A stretch of 64,000 bases of DNA, taken from positions 62,001-126,000 of the forward strand of contig NZ_JABFUC010000011.1 of NCBI RefSeq assembly GCF_022341425.1, given 5' to 3'. This DNA is from Billgrantia campisalis. Its GTDB lineage: Bacteria > Pseudomonadota > Gammaproteobacteria > Pseudomonadales > Halomonadaceae. This document shows positions 8,498-16,542 of the stretch, piece after piece (the stretch's first letter is position 1; every line of letters begins with the position of its first letter). Made by a program: the position numbers and the translations under genes. The notes below the pieces were generated by a model that searched no databases, was not told the DNA's origin, and saw nothing but the letters and a program-made list of their open reading frames with translations.

Positions 8498-10057
8498 TCA
8501 GCCCTTGAGCTCCTGGCGCAGGTGGCGCTTGAGAATCTTGCCGGCGGTGCTCTTGGGCAGGGCCTCGGTGAACACCACCCGCTTGGGCACCTTGTAGGGG
8601 GCCATGGTCGCCTTGGCATGGGCGATCAGCGCCTCCTCGGTCACCTCCGCGCCCGCCTTGGGCACCACCACCGCGGTGATCGCCTCGATCCACTTGTCGT
8701 CGGGCAGGCCGATGACCGCGACTTCCGAGACGGCCGTGTGGGTGAACAGCGCCTCTTCCACCTCGCGGCTGGCCACCACCACGCCGCCGGTGTTGATGAC
8801 GTCCTTGATCCTGTCGACGATGTAGAGATAGCCCGCTTCATCGAAATAGCCGACGTCGCCGGAGTGGAACCAGCCGCCGACGAAGGCCTCCTCGGTCATC
8901 TCGGGCCTGTCCCAGTAGCCGGTGAGCAGCTGCGGCGAGCGGTGGACGATCTCGCCGTGCTCACCGGGCGCCACGTCGTTCATCTCGGCGTCGACGATGC
9001 GGGTCTCCACGGTGAGGATGGGCCGGCCGGCCGAGGCGGGGCGTGCGTCGTGCTCCTCGGGGCGCAGCACCGTGGCCAGCGGTGCGATCTCGCTCTGGCC
9101 GTAGCAGTTGTAGAGCCCCACCCCGGGGATGCGTCGGCGCAGCTCCTCCAGCACCGGCACCGGCATGATGGAGGCGCCGTAGTAGGCCTTCTTCAGGGCC
9201 GTGAGGTCGTGCTTGTCGAAGTCGGGGTGGCGCAGCAGGCCGATCCACACCGTGGGGGGCGCGAAGAAGGAGGCAATCCCCTGGCGGCTGATCTGGGCCA
9301 GGCAGTCGTCAGGCAGCGGCGCCTCGCGCAGGTGCACCGGCGCGCCGAGCAGCAGCGCCGGCATCAGGAAGACGTGCATCTGCGCGGAGTGGTAGAGCGG
9401 CAGGGCGGCGAGCATTGGCTCGTCGCCCTTGATGTCGAGCTCCACCATGCAGGCCAGGTACTCGGCGAGCAGCGCCTGGTGGGTCATCATCGCCGCCTTG
9501 GGGGCGGCGGTGGTGCCGGAGGTGTAGAGCAGCTGGGCGAGGCTCGCGCCGTCGATATCGACGCTCGGCTCGCCGTCGGCGTGTTCTTGATCGAGCGCCA
9601 CCCGCAGGGCATCGAAGCCTTCCCGCCCTTCGGCATGCAGGGTGCCGGCGAGCGTCAGGTCGAGCCCCGTGGTGGCCGCGGCCACGTTGTCGGCCAGGCT
9701 GAGGTCGCTGAGCAGCCCGCTGGCGCCGGACTGCTCGAGGATGTAGCGCAGCTCGTCGGCGCTCAGGGCGAAGTTCACCGGCACATGCACCAGGCCGGCG
9801 CGGGTGGCGGCCAGCCAGGCGATCACGTAGGCGTCGGAGTTCTTGCCGTACACCGCCAGGCGATCGCCGGGGGCCAGGCCCGATGCCAGCAGGGCGTTGG
9901 CGACCCGGTTCACCGCCCGGTCGAGCTCGGCATAGCGCCACTGGCGGTCGTTGAAGGCGAGCGCCAGGCGGTCGCCATGTTTGCGGGCGCTGCGGGCGAG
10001 GGCGGCGCCGATGGTGTTCTGCTGGATGCGTGATGGGGGTGTCGTTGTCATGTTCAT
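8498..10057 (-). CDS. Acyl-CoA synthetase / AMP-dependent ligase (FadD13-like)
   Basis: 519 residues; GAGGTCC precedes the ATG at 10057. Motifs: LLYTSGTTAAPKAAMMTH (ATP loop, with the usual second Gly replaced by Ala), YNCYGQSE, the GWFHSGDVG aspartate, RIKDVINTGG and the C-terminal KSTAGKILKRHLR with the acyl-transfer lysine. It activates a carboxylic acid to acyl-CoA. Two ligases in one cluster suggest either different chain lengths or substrates. It is the promoter-proximal enzyme of a tightly packed ligase-dehydrogenase-thiolase-ligase transcription unit. Confidence 0.9.
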   Translation of the reverse strand: MNMTTTPPSRIQQNTIGAALARSARKHGDRLALAFNDRQWRYAELDRAVNRVANALLASGLAPGDRLAVYGKNSDAYVIAWLAATRAGLVHVPVNFALSADELRYILEQSGASGLLSDLSLADNVAAATTGLDLTLAGTLHAEGREGFDALRVALDQEHADGEPSVDIDGASLAQLLYTSGTTAAPKAAMMTHQALLAEYLACMVELDIKGDEPMLAALPLYHSAQMHVFLMPALLLGAPVHLREAPLPDDCLAQISRQGIASFFAPPTVWIGLLRHPDFDKHDLTALKKAYYGASIMPVPVLEELRRRIPGVGLYNCYGQSEIAPLATVLRPEEHDARPASAGRPILTVETRIVDAEMNDVAPGEHGEIVHRSPQLLTGYWDRPEMTEEAFVGGWFHSGDVGYFDEAGYLYIVDRIKDVINTGGVVVASREVEEALFTHTAVSEVAVIGLPDDKWIEAITAVVVPKAGAEVTEEALIAHAKATMAPYKVPKRVVFTEALPKSTAGKILKRHLRQELKG

Positions 10058-10112
10058 CGCTTGCTGGACCTCTCAGGCATCGTGGATCGCGGCGAAACGG
10101 CGCCTTGGCGCC

Positions 10113-10136
10113 TGCCCCGGGCGTCCGCCGGGGGCA
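10113..10136. terminator. GC-rich hairpin after the binding-protein gene
   Basis: Near-perfect inverted repeat (TGCCCC-G-GGCG-TC-CGCC-G-GGGGCA) in the 180-base gap downstream of the minus-strand binding-protein gene. A second small GGCGCC-AA-GGCGCC stem follows, then GTTTCG on the minus strand. It could terminate or attenuate transcription into the ligase cluster. Confidence 0.4.
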
Positions 10137-10237
10137 GGGCTGGCTCATCGGGGCAGAGCACCCAGAGCAGGGAGGCGCTGACAGGCGCGGATGAGCGAGG
10201 GCGTGAATGGCTCATGTCACGTCTCTTGTCGCGGCGT

Positions 10238-11461
10238 TCAGGCACCGTTGTTGACCAGGTGGCACTGGCTCTCGGAAAGCGGCCGGAAGGCCTCCTCGGC
10301 GGGGATGGTGCGCACGATGCGGAAGAGATCGTCCTCGTCCGCGGCTTCGTCCGGCGACTTCACTTCGACCAGGTACATGTCGTGCACCATGCGGCCGTCT
10401 TCGCGGATATAGCCGCCCGTGGCGAAGATGTCGTTGATCGGCGTCTCCATCATCTGCCGGCGAACCGCCTGGGCCTCGTCGGTGCCGATGGCGTCGATGG
10501 CCTGCAGGTAGTGCAGGGTGCTGGAGTAGAGCCCGGCGTGAACCATGGTGGGCATGCTGCCGGTGCGCTCGCGGAAGCGCTCGGCCCACTCGCGCGCCTC
10601 GTCGTTGAGGTCGTAGTACCACGCCTTGGTGAACTGCAGGCCCTGGGCGGCCTCCAGGCCGATGCTGCGGATGTCGGTGCTGAACAGCACCATGCCCGCG
10701 AGTATCTGGCCCGCCTGGGTGATACCGAACTCACCGGCGGTGGTGATGGCGTTGATGGTGTCGCCGCCGGCGTTGTTGAGCGCGATGACGTCGGCGCCGG
10801 AGGCCTGGGCTTGGAGCATGAACGACGAGAAATCGTTGCTGGGGAAGGGGTGGCGGGCCCGGCCGACGATAGTGCCGCCGTTCTCGGTGACCACGCGCTC
10901 CACGTCGCTCTCCAGGGCGTGGCCGAAGGAGTAGTCGGCGCTGAGCAGGTACCAGTTGGGGTTGCCTTCCTGGGTGATCGCCTTGGCGGTGCCGTTGGAC
11001 ATGGCCCAGGTGTCGTAGACCCAGTGGATATGATTGGGCGAGCAGCTCTCGTTGGTCACGCCGGAAGACACGGCGCCGTTGACCAGGCCCAGGCGGTTCT
11101 CCTCTTCCAGCAGGCGCACGGCGGCCAGGGTCACCGAGGAGGCGACCAGGCCGGTGACCATGTCGACGTTGCGCTCGTCGATCCACTCGCGAACGATGCT
11201 GGAGCCCACGTCGGCGCTGTTGCGGTCGTCGGCGCTGAAGACCACGATCTCGGCGCCCGCCACGCTGCCGCCCACGTCCTCGATGGCCATCTCGATGGCA
11301 TCCATCCCGATCGGGCCGATCGGGTCGCGGTAGACGCCGGACATGTCGGCCAGATAGCCGATGCGGATCTCGTTGTCGGTGATCTCGGTGGCGCCGGCCT
11401 GGCCGGCGAACATGATGGAGGCGGCGAGGGCGCCTAGAGCGAACTGGCGAGGTGTGTACAT
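10238..11461 (-). CDS. ABC-type branched-chain amino-acid/amide-like substrate-binding protein
   Basis: 407 residues with a signal peptide (residues 1-24, cleaving after GQAGA). The mature part has the Peripla_BP_6 fold: EIRIGYLADMSGVYRDPIGP start, long alternating alpha/beta body, and LFRIVRTIPAEEAFRPLSESQC near the end. No permease or ATPase genes accompany it, so it is an orphan binding protein. Its location upstream of the acyl-CoA cluster on the same strand suggests it captures the organic acid that the cluster degrades (inference), borrowing a transporter from elsewhere. Confidence 0.88.
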   Translation of the reverse strand: MYTPRQFALGALAASIMFAGQAGATEITDNEIRIGYLADMSGVYRDPIGPIGMDAIEMAIEDVGGSVAGAEIVVFSADDRNSADVGSSIVREWIDERNVDMVTGLVASSVTLAAVRLLEEENRLGLVNGAVSSGVTNESCSPNHIHWVYDTWAMSNGTAKAITQEGNPNWYLLSADYSFGHALESDVERVVTENGGTIVGRARHPFPSNDFSSFMLQAQASGADVIALNNAGGDTINAITTAGEFGITQAGQILAGMVLFSTDIRSIGLEAAQGLQFTKAWYYDLNDEAREWAERFRERTGSMPTMVHAGLYSSTLHYLQAIDAIGTDEAQAVRRQMMETPINDIFATGGYIREDGRMVHDMYLVEVKSPDEAADEDDLFRIVRTIPAEEAFRPLSESQCHLVNNGA

Positions 11462-11781
11462 GCGTTTGGCCTTTGCTTGTTGTTGTGAACGGGCAGCTCA
11501 ACGCTGCCGGATTCATGGTAGGAGCAAAGGCCGCGGCGGGGTTTACCCATCCGGCCACAGTTTTTGCATTTCGTGCCAATTTTGTGGCGCTGGGATGTGA
11601 ACTAAGACCTTGGTGTTAGCCGGCGAGCGGGCCCCATTGAGCGGTGTTTAGGTGTTTTTCTTTTTTATACAGATGCTTAAGGAAAGAGCGACAATGCCGG
11701 ACGGCATCGGGGAGGTGGGCGGCGGGACAGATGATGCCAGACCGTGAGGTGTTGTCGGTGGCGTGAGCGGGGCAGATAAAA
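11462..11781. other. Intergenic region upstream of the orphan binding-protein gene
   Basis: About 320 bases without a supported gene. It must hold the minus-strand promoter of the binding-protein gene. A sigma-54-like TGGCAC...TGCA is present but with the wrong spacing. An AT-rich patch around 11650-11675 is otherwise featureless. Confidence 0.5.
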
Positions 11782-11807
11782 GCGGGGGCACCCGAAGGTG
11801 CCCCCGC
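11782..11807 (-). terminator. Rho-independent terminator of the zinc-uptake operon
   Basis: Perfect 11-base-pair stem GCGGGGGCACC / GGTGCCCCCGC with a 4-base loop, followed on the minus strand by TTTTATCT. It lies 37 bases after the znuA stop codon. Confidence 0.88.
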
Positions 11808-11843
11808 CGCTCGGCTCAGTGGGCGAGTGCCCGTGAGACTGGC

Positions 11844-13073
11844 TCAGTGGCTGTGGTCGTGCCCGTGATCGTGATCGTGATCGTGCCCGTGATCGTGGCC
11901 GTGGTCATGCCCATGGTCATGATCGTCATGGCCGGGTTCGGCCAGGGCGTCATGCAGGGTCTGGGCGTTGTGGCGCATCATGCCCAGGTAGGTGCTGGCG
12001 TCGCCTTCGGCGGCCAGGGCGTCGGCGTAGAGGGTGCCGGCGATGGGCAGGTTGGTCTCCTCGGCGAGCTGGATGATGATGGCCGGGCTGGTCATGTTCT
12101 CGTGGAAGAGCGCCCGGACATTCTGCTCGCGGATCACGTCGATCAGTCGCGCCATGTCGGCGGCGCTGGGCTCTGCCTCGGTGGAGAGCCCCACCGGCGA
12201 CAGGAAGTTCAGCCCGTAGGCGTTGGCGAAGTAGCCAAAGGAGTCGTGGCCGGTGATCACGCTGGTGGAGGCGGGGATTTCGCCGATCAGACGACGCATC
12301 TCTTCGTCCATGGCCTGCATATCGGCGATGTAGCGCTCGGCGTTCTCGCGATAGGCGGCTTCATTGTCCGGGTCGGCCTCGATCAGCCCCTCCAGGATAT
12401 TGCCGGCATAGACCTGCCCCATGGCGAGATCCTGCCAGGCATGGGGGTCGTAGTCGCCGTGCTCATGGTCATGGTCGTGAGCGTGATCGTCATGCCCGTG
12501 GTCATCGTGGTCGTGCTCATGGCCATGGTCATGATCGTGCCCATGATCGTCGTGGTCGTCATGCCCATGGTCGTGGTCATGATCGTGGCCGTGATCGTCG
12601 TGGTCGTCATGCCCGTGGTCGTGGTCATGATCGTGCCCATGATCGTCGTGGTCGTCATGCCCGTGGTCGTGGTCATGATCGTGGCCGTGATCGTCGTGGT
12701 CGTCATGTCCATGATCGTTGCCGTGATACTCGAGCCGATCGATGCTGTCGGTGGCGGTGACCAGCGGGCCGGCGTAGTCGCTGGAGTCGATCAATCGCTC
12801 CATCCAGCCCTCGAACAGCAGGCCGTTGAACACCACCAGGTCGGCATCGGCGAGTGCCCGGGCGTCACGGGGCGTGGGGGAGTAGACATGGGCGTCGCTG
12901 TCGGGGCCGACCAGCGAGGTCACCTCGACGTGCTCGCCGCCAATGTTCTCGACCATATCGGCCAGGATGCTGAAGCTGGTCACCACCTGGACGCGTTCCG
13001 CGGCCATGGCGGCGGGCAGGGCCAGCATGGCCGTGGTGCCGATCACCAGGGCGGAGGGCTTGAGGGTGCGCAT
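11844..13073 (-). CDS. znuA: Zinc ABC transporter substrate-binding protein with very long His/Asp loop
   Basis: 409 residues, longer than typical ZnuA (about 310-330) because of the metal-rich insert. Signal peptide residues 1-24. Zn ligand candidates: His62 in DSDAHVY, His211 in DPHAWQD, His of GHDSFGYF, and an acidic residue late in the chain. Residues 117-206 form a loop of His, Asp and Gly, including four 16-residue repeats (121-184). A second His-rich tail ends the protein (about residue 386 on). The loop is thought to collect Zn2+ in the periplasm and hand it to the binding site. AAGGAG precedes the ATG. It is the last gene of the znu cluster. Confidence 0.95.
   Translation of the reverse strand: MRTLKPSALVIGTTAMLALPAAMAAERVQVVTSFSILADMVENIGGEHVEVTSLVGPDSDAHVYSPTPRDARALADADLVVFNGLLFEGWMERLIDSSDYAGPLVTATDSIDRLEYHGNDHGHDDHDDHGHDHDHDHGHDDHDDHGHDHDHDHGHDDHDDHGHDHDHDHGHDDHDDHGHDHDHGHEHDHDDHGHDDHAHDHDHEHGDYDPHAWQDLAMGQVYAGNILEGLIEADPDNEAAYRENAERYIADMQAMDEEMRRLIGEIPASTSVITGHDSFGYFANAYGLNFLSPVGLSTEAEPSAADMARLIDVIREQNVRALFHENMTSPAIIIQLAEETNLPIAGTLYADALAAEGDASTYLGMMRHNAQTLHDALAEPGHDDHDHGHDHGHDHGHDHDHDHGHDHSH
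12522..12713 (-). repeat. Four 48-bp tandem repeats encoding the ZnuA His/Asp loop
   Basis: Each unit encodes HGHDDHDDHGHDHDHD (last copy ends HDHG). Nucleotide identity between units is very high and differs mainly by CCC/CCA/GCC alternation, so copy number can change by slippage or recombination while keeping the frame. Confidence 0.9.
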
Positions 13074-13112
13074 TCGATGTCTCCTTCGTGGGTTTGTCAG
13101 AGGTCAAGTTGG

Positions 13113-14015
13113 TCAGTGCGGCTCGGGCGCCCCCAGCGGTGCCGCCCGCCGACGCAGGCGGGCGGTCAGGCTATGGTGGCGGCCGAACAGGGCGGAAAGG
13201 ATGTAGCCCACCCCGGCCAGCAGGATGATCGCCGGCCCGGAGGGGATGCTGAGGTGGTAGGAGAGCAGCAGCCCGCCGGTGCTGGCGACCATGGCCAGGG
13301 CGATGGCCACGCCGATCAGCCCCTCCAGGCGCTTGCTCCAGAAACGTGCCGCGGTGGCCGGCAGCATCATCAGGCCCACCGCCATCAGCGTGCCCAGGGT
13401 CTGGAAGCCGGCGGTCAGGTTGAGCACCACCAGCCCCAGGAAGACCCCGTGAACCAGGCTGCCGCGCACGCCCTGGCCGCGCAGGAACAGCGGGTCGAGG
13501 CACTCCACCACCAGGGCGCGGAAGATCACCGCCAGGGTCACCACGATCAGGCTGCTGATGGCGGCGATCAGCAGCAGCGCGGTGCTGTTGACCGCCAGGA
13601 TCGAGCCGAACAGCACATGGGTCAGGTCGACGCTGCTGCCGCCCAGCGAGATGATCATCACCCCGGCGGCCAGCGAGATCAGGAAGAAGCTGGCCATGGC
13701 GGCGTCCTCCCGCTGGCCGGACATCTGCGACACGCTGCCGGCCAGCACGGCCACCAGCAGGCCCGATAGCACGCCGCCGAGGCTCATGGCGGGTAGCGAG
13801 AAACCGGCGAGCAGAAAGCCCAGCGCCACGCCGGGCAGGATGGCGTGGGCCATGGCGTCGCCGATCAGGCTCATGCCGCGCAGCACCAGAAACACCCCCA
13901 TGGGCGGTGCCGCCAGGGAGAGCGCCAGGCCGGCCACCATGGCGCGGCGCATGAAGCCATAGTCGAAGGGGGCGATCAGCCACTCGTGGAGCGATGCGAA
14001 CAAGGTGGCTAGCAT
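13113..14015 (-). CDS. znuB: Zinc ABC transporter permease
   Basis: 300 residues, polytopic (about 8-9 membrane segments), matching the ABC-3 family: N-terminal FDYGFMRRAMVAGLALSL, then VLRGMSLIGDAMAHAILPGVA, the EAA-like region, and GFQTLGTLMAVGLMMLPATAARFW, all characteristic of ZnuB/MntB permeases. Its start overlaps the end of znuC by 7 bases. znuA follows after 39 bases. A paralogue lies at 15036-15920. Confidence 0.93.
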   Translation of the reverse strand: MLATLFASLHEWLIAPFDYGFMRRAMVAGLALSLAAPPMGVFLVLRGMSLIGDAMAHAILPGVALGFLLAGFSLPAMSLGGVLSGLLVAVLAGSVSQMSGQREDAAMASFFLISLAAGVMIISLGGSSVDLTHVLFGSILAVNSTALLLIAAISSLIVVTLAVIFRALVVECLDPLFLRGQGVRGSLVHGVFLGLVVLNLTAGFQTLGTLMAVGLMMLPATAARFWSKRLEGLIGVAIALAMVASTGGLLLSYHLSIPSGPAIILLAGVGYILSALFGRHHSLTARLRRRAAPLGAPEPH

Positions 14016-14746
14016 GCGGCCACTCCCGGGAGCTTCAGCGGGCTGGTGAGCTCGATCAGCTCGGCCGCGGACATCTCGCGGAAGGCGGCCGCCGTGGTCC
14101 AGTGGGCGTGGCCGCCGGCCAGCACCACCACCTCGTCGGCGAGGCGCGTGAGCTGCTCCATGTCGTGGAGCACCACCAGCAGGGTGGCGCCGGCATCGGC
14201 CATGTCGCGCAGCACCTCGATCAGCACCTCCACGGTCTCGGCATCCACGTTGGCGAAGGGCTCGTCGAGCAGCAGCAGCTCAGCCTCCTGCATCAGGGTG
14301 CGGCCGATCAGCGCCCGCTGGCGCTGGCCGCCCGACAGCTCGCCCAGGGGGCGGTGGGCCAGATGGGAGATGCCCAGGCGCGCCATGATCTCGCGGCCGC
14401 GGCGGTAGTGGGCAGCGCAGTAGCCCTTCAGGGCGCCGTGGCTGGGCCAGGTGCCGATCATGATCAGCTCTTCCACGCTCATCGGGAAGCTGAGGTCCAG
14501 CGCCAGCTGCTGGGGCAGCCAGGCGCGCCGCGACTTGGGAATCGTGCAGGCGATGCGGCCGGCCACCGGCTTGAGGGTGCCGGTGATGCCCTGGATCAGG
14601 GTGCTCTTGCCGGCGCCGTTGGCGCCGACCAGGGCGGTGATGGCGCCGTCGGCGAACTGGCCGTCCACATGCTGCAGCACGGTGCGGTGGCCCTGGGCCA
14701 GCTGCAGGTCGTGGAGGGCCAGGCGGGCGGGCTGGGGCTCCGGCAT
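14009..14746 (-). CDS. znuC: Zinc ABC transporter ATP-binding protein
   Basis: 245 residues from the ATG at 14746. Walker A GANGAGKST, signature LSGGQRQRALIGR, Walker B LLLLDEPFANVD, and switch His in VVLHDME. It powers zinc import through ZnuB. The start codon shares its A with the stop codon of the small His-rich membrane gene upstream (TGATG), so translation of the two is coupled. An in-frame extension upstream to 14956 would be an artefact in the other reading of the small gene. Confidence 0.93.
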   Translation of the reverse strand: MPEPQPARLALHDLQLAQGHRTVLQHVDGQFADGAITALVGANGAGKSTLIQGITGTLKPVAGRIACTIPKSRRAWLPQQLALDLSFPMSVEELIMIGTWPSHGALKGYCAAHYRRGREIMARLGISHLAHRPLGELSGGQRQRALIGRTLMQEAELLLLDEPFANVDAETVEVLIEVLRDMADAGATLLVVLHDMEQLTRLADEVVVLAGGHAHWTTAAAFREMSAAELIELTSPLKLPGVAAC

Positions 14747-14901
14747 CACTGCCACCACCCGGCGGCCCAGCCGACCGTCAGCCACAGCAGCGACAGGGGC
14801 GCGGCCACCAGCAGCAGGCGGCGCCCGGCGGAAAGCGACAGCAGCGAAAAGTGGCACGGCCCTTCCTGGCGGTGCCGGTGCGAGTGTGTGCGGTGTGCCA
14901 T
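14746..14901 (-). CDS. 51-residue His-rich single-pass membrane peptide coupled to ZnuC
   Basis: ATG at 14901, TGA ending at 14746, overlapping the znuC start as TGATG. N-terminal 17 residues are basic and His-rich (MAHRTHSHRHRQ...), followed by one strongly hydrophobic helix (about residues 28-49, LLLVAAPLSLLWLTVGWAAG) and a WWQ end. The His cluster would face the cytoplasm by the positive-inside rule. No known family is recognised. Its position between two zinc permease genes and coupling to the ATPase suggest a zinc-binding accessory or regulator of the importer (inference). It is easily missed because of its size and because the frame of znuC extends across it. Confidence 0.7.
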   Translation of the reverse strand: MAHRTHSHRHRQEGPCHFSLLSLSAGRRLLLVAAPLSLLWLTVGWAAGWWQ

Positions 14902-14920
14902 GAGCGGACCCTCGCGTGAG

Positions 14921-14942
14921 ACAAATGAAGATATAACATAAC
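14921..14942. promoter_or_regulatory. Imperfect Zur-like box upstream of the small gene and znuC
   Basis: Contains TATAACATAAC, identical to the right arm of the perfect palindrome at 15937-15964; the left arm is degenerate (AAATGAAG). It sits about 20 bases upstream of the 51-residue gene, so znuCBA may have its own zinc-responsive promoter. Confidence 0.45.
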
Positions 14943-15035
14943 AAAAAGCCCGTCATCCAGCGCTGTGATGGCTGTGTCGGTCAGGATGGCGGGCGGGCAG
15001 TATCCCGCATTCAGCAAAAAATGGAACCTTTGGCG

Positions 15036-15920
15036 TCAGTGGCCGTGTGCCGTGTCGGTGGCGGGCATGCGCCAGCGCGTGATCAAGCCGTGGTGGGGGC
15101 CGGCCACCAGGGAGATCACATAGCCGACACCGGTCAGCAGAATGATGGTGGGGCCGGAGGGTAAACCGGCGTGATAGGAGACCAGCAGCCCGGCCAGGCT
15201 GGCGGCCAGGGCGCCGCCGATGGCCATGGCGATCATGCTCTCCAGGCGCTGGCTCCAGAACCGGGCCGCCGCCGCCGGCAACAGCATCAGCCCGGCCGCC
15301 ATCAGCGTGCCCAGGGTCTGGAAGCCGACAACCAGGCTCAGCACGACCAGGGTCATGAACAGGCCGTGTGTCCAGCCGGCGTGTCGGCCCTGGAGGGTCA
15401 GAAACACAGGGTCGAGACACTCCACGACCAGGGCGCGGAAGGTCATCGCCAGTGCGATCAGTATCAGGCTGGCGGTGGCGGCCACCAGCAGCAGGGTGTT
15501 GCGGTTCACGGTGAGGATCGAGCCGAACAGGACATGGCCCAGGTCGAGCGGTGAGCCGGCCAGGGTAATCACCATGACCCCGGTGGCCATGGCCACCAGG
15601 AACAGGCTGGCCATGGCGGCATCCTCCTTGAGGCCGCTGATCAGCGAGATGCTGCTGGCGATGCCCACCGTCGCCAGGCCGGCGACCAGCCCGCCCAGCA
15701 TCATCAGCGGCAGGGAGAAACCCGCCAGCAGGAAGCTGACGGCCACGCCGGGGAGAATCGCGTGGGAGAGCGCCTCACCCATCAGGCTCATGCCGCGCAG
15801 CGTCAGCAGCACGCCAATGATCGGCGCCGTCAGCGACAGCGCCACACAGGCGGCGAGCGCCCGGCGCATGAAGGCATAGTCGAAGGGGGAGGTCAGCCAC
15901 CAGAGCAGGGTGTCGAGCAT
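15036..15920 (-). CDS. Second zinc ABC transporter permease (ZnuB paralogue)
   Basis: 294 residues from the ATG at 15920, which matches the start of the other ZnuB (MLDTLLWWLTSPFDYAFMRR versus MLATLFASLHEWLIAPFDYG); the upstream ATG at 15938 lies inside the Zur-like palindrome and is rejected. Same ABC-3 permease motifs: LRGMSLMGEALSHAILPGVA and GFQTLGTLMAAGLMLLPAAA. It ends with a short His-containing tail. No second znuC or znuA accompanies it, so it probably shares ZnuC. It is the first gene after the Zur-like box, so it should be the most strongly zinc-controlled. Confidence 0.9.
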   Translation of the reverse strand: MLDTLLWWLTSPFDYAFMRRALAACVALSLTAPIIGVLLTLRGMSLMGEALSHAILPGVAVSFLLAGFSLPLMMLGGLVAGLATVGIASSISLISGLKEDAAMASLFLVAMATGVMVITLAGSPLDLGHVLFGSILTVNRNTLLLVAATASLILIALAMTFRALVVECLDPVFLTLQGRHAGWTHGLFMTLVVLSLVVGFQTLGTLMAAGLMLLPAAAARFWSQRLESMIAMAIGGALAASLAGLLVSYHAGLPSGPTIILLTGVGYVISLVAGPHHGLITRWRMPATDTAHGH

Positions 15921-15936
15921 TGCTGGGGTTCCGTTC

Positions 15937-15964
15937 AATAAGTTATGTTATAACATAACTTATT
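15937..15964. promoter_or_regulatory. Perfect 28-bp palindrome, putative Zur box
   Basis: AATAAGTTATGTTA followed directly by its exact reverse complement. The core ATGTTATAACAT resembles gammaproteobacterial Zur boxes (ATGTTATA-n-TATAACAT). It lies between divergent genes for a zinc permease (15920, minus) and a His-rich protein (16105, plus), so one Zur dimer pair could control both. The Zur gene itself is not in the window. Confidence 0.8.
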
Positions 15965-16104
15965 GGGGGCTCCTCAGGCCATCCTTCCTGCTTGACGGCG
16001 ACTGCCGTAGCGGCCACTTTGAGAGTGAGCGAGGCCAAGCTGGCCCATCGACCAAGCACTGGGACGAACGTCGCAAGGAGGCGCTATCGACTGGGGAGGA
16101 CACC

Positions 16105-16452
16105 ATGAGTTGCCAAAAACACCCCCACCATGATCATGAGCATGGCCCCGGCTGTGGCCATACGGCCATTGAGCATAAGGGCCACACCGACTACCTGCAT
16201 GATGGCCATCTGCATCACCCCCATGAAGACCATGTGGATGAGCATGTGATCGAGGTATCCGACACCAATCCCGACCACTGCACGCCGTCACACCAGTGTG
16301 CGGGACACGACCCGGGGCATGTGCATGGCCCCGGCTGCGGGCATGAGCCGGTGCCCCATGGCGATCATGTCGACTATCTGGTCGACGGCCACCTGCACCA
16401 TCCCCATGGCGATCACTGCGACGACCATGGCCCGGTCAAGGTGGTGAGCTGA
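16105..16452 (+). CDS. His-rich metal-binding protein with two internal repeats
   Basis: 115 residues; GGGGAGGA precedes the ATG at 16105. About a quarter of residues are His. Two units repeat: HGPGCGH...DYLHDGHLHHPHEDH and HGPGCGH...DYLVDGHLHHPHGDH, each with one Cys in HGPGCGH and a DYL-DGHLHHPH block. There is no signal peptide or membrane segment, so it is likely cytoplasmic. Divergent from the zinc permease and sharing the Zur-like palindrome, it is probably made under zinc starvation as a zinc chaperone or buffer (inference). Similar short His-rich proteins occur in other proteobacteria without defined biochemistry. Confidence 0.85.
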   Translation: MSCQKHPHHDHEHGPGCGHTAIEHKGHTDYLHDGHLHHPHEDHVDEHVIEVSDTNPDHCTPSHQCAGHDPGHVHGPGCGHEPVPHGDHVDYLVDGHLHHPHGDHCDDHGPVKVVS

Positions 16453-16487
16453 CCCCTCGCTCGCGGCTCTCGGGCCGTCGCAGCATA

Positions 16488-16516
16488 CCCGTGCCGTGCC
16501 CCTTGCGCGGCACGGG
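16488..16516. terminator. Hairpin between convergent genes
   Basis: CCCGTGCCG / CGGCACGGG stem with an 11-base loop between the His-rich gene (plus) and the lipid/envelope-type hypothetical gene (minus). There is no strong T-run, so it is only a candidate terminator. Confidence 0.45.
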
Positions 16517-16542
16517 CCTGTGCGTTTGCGTCTCTACGACAG

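Noticed and set aside
11565..11578. Sigma-54-like TGGCAC and TGCA upstream of the orphan binding-protein gene
   Set aside because: The GG and GC elements are 10 bases apart instead of 12, so it should not function.
11763..13769. 668-codon plus-strand open frame with Val/Met repeats
   Set aside because: It is the antisense of the znuA His/Asp repeat and znuB; the repeats explain the pattern.
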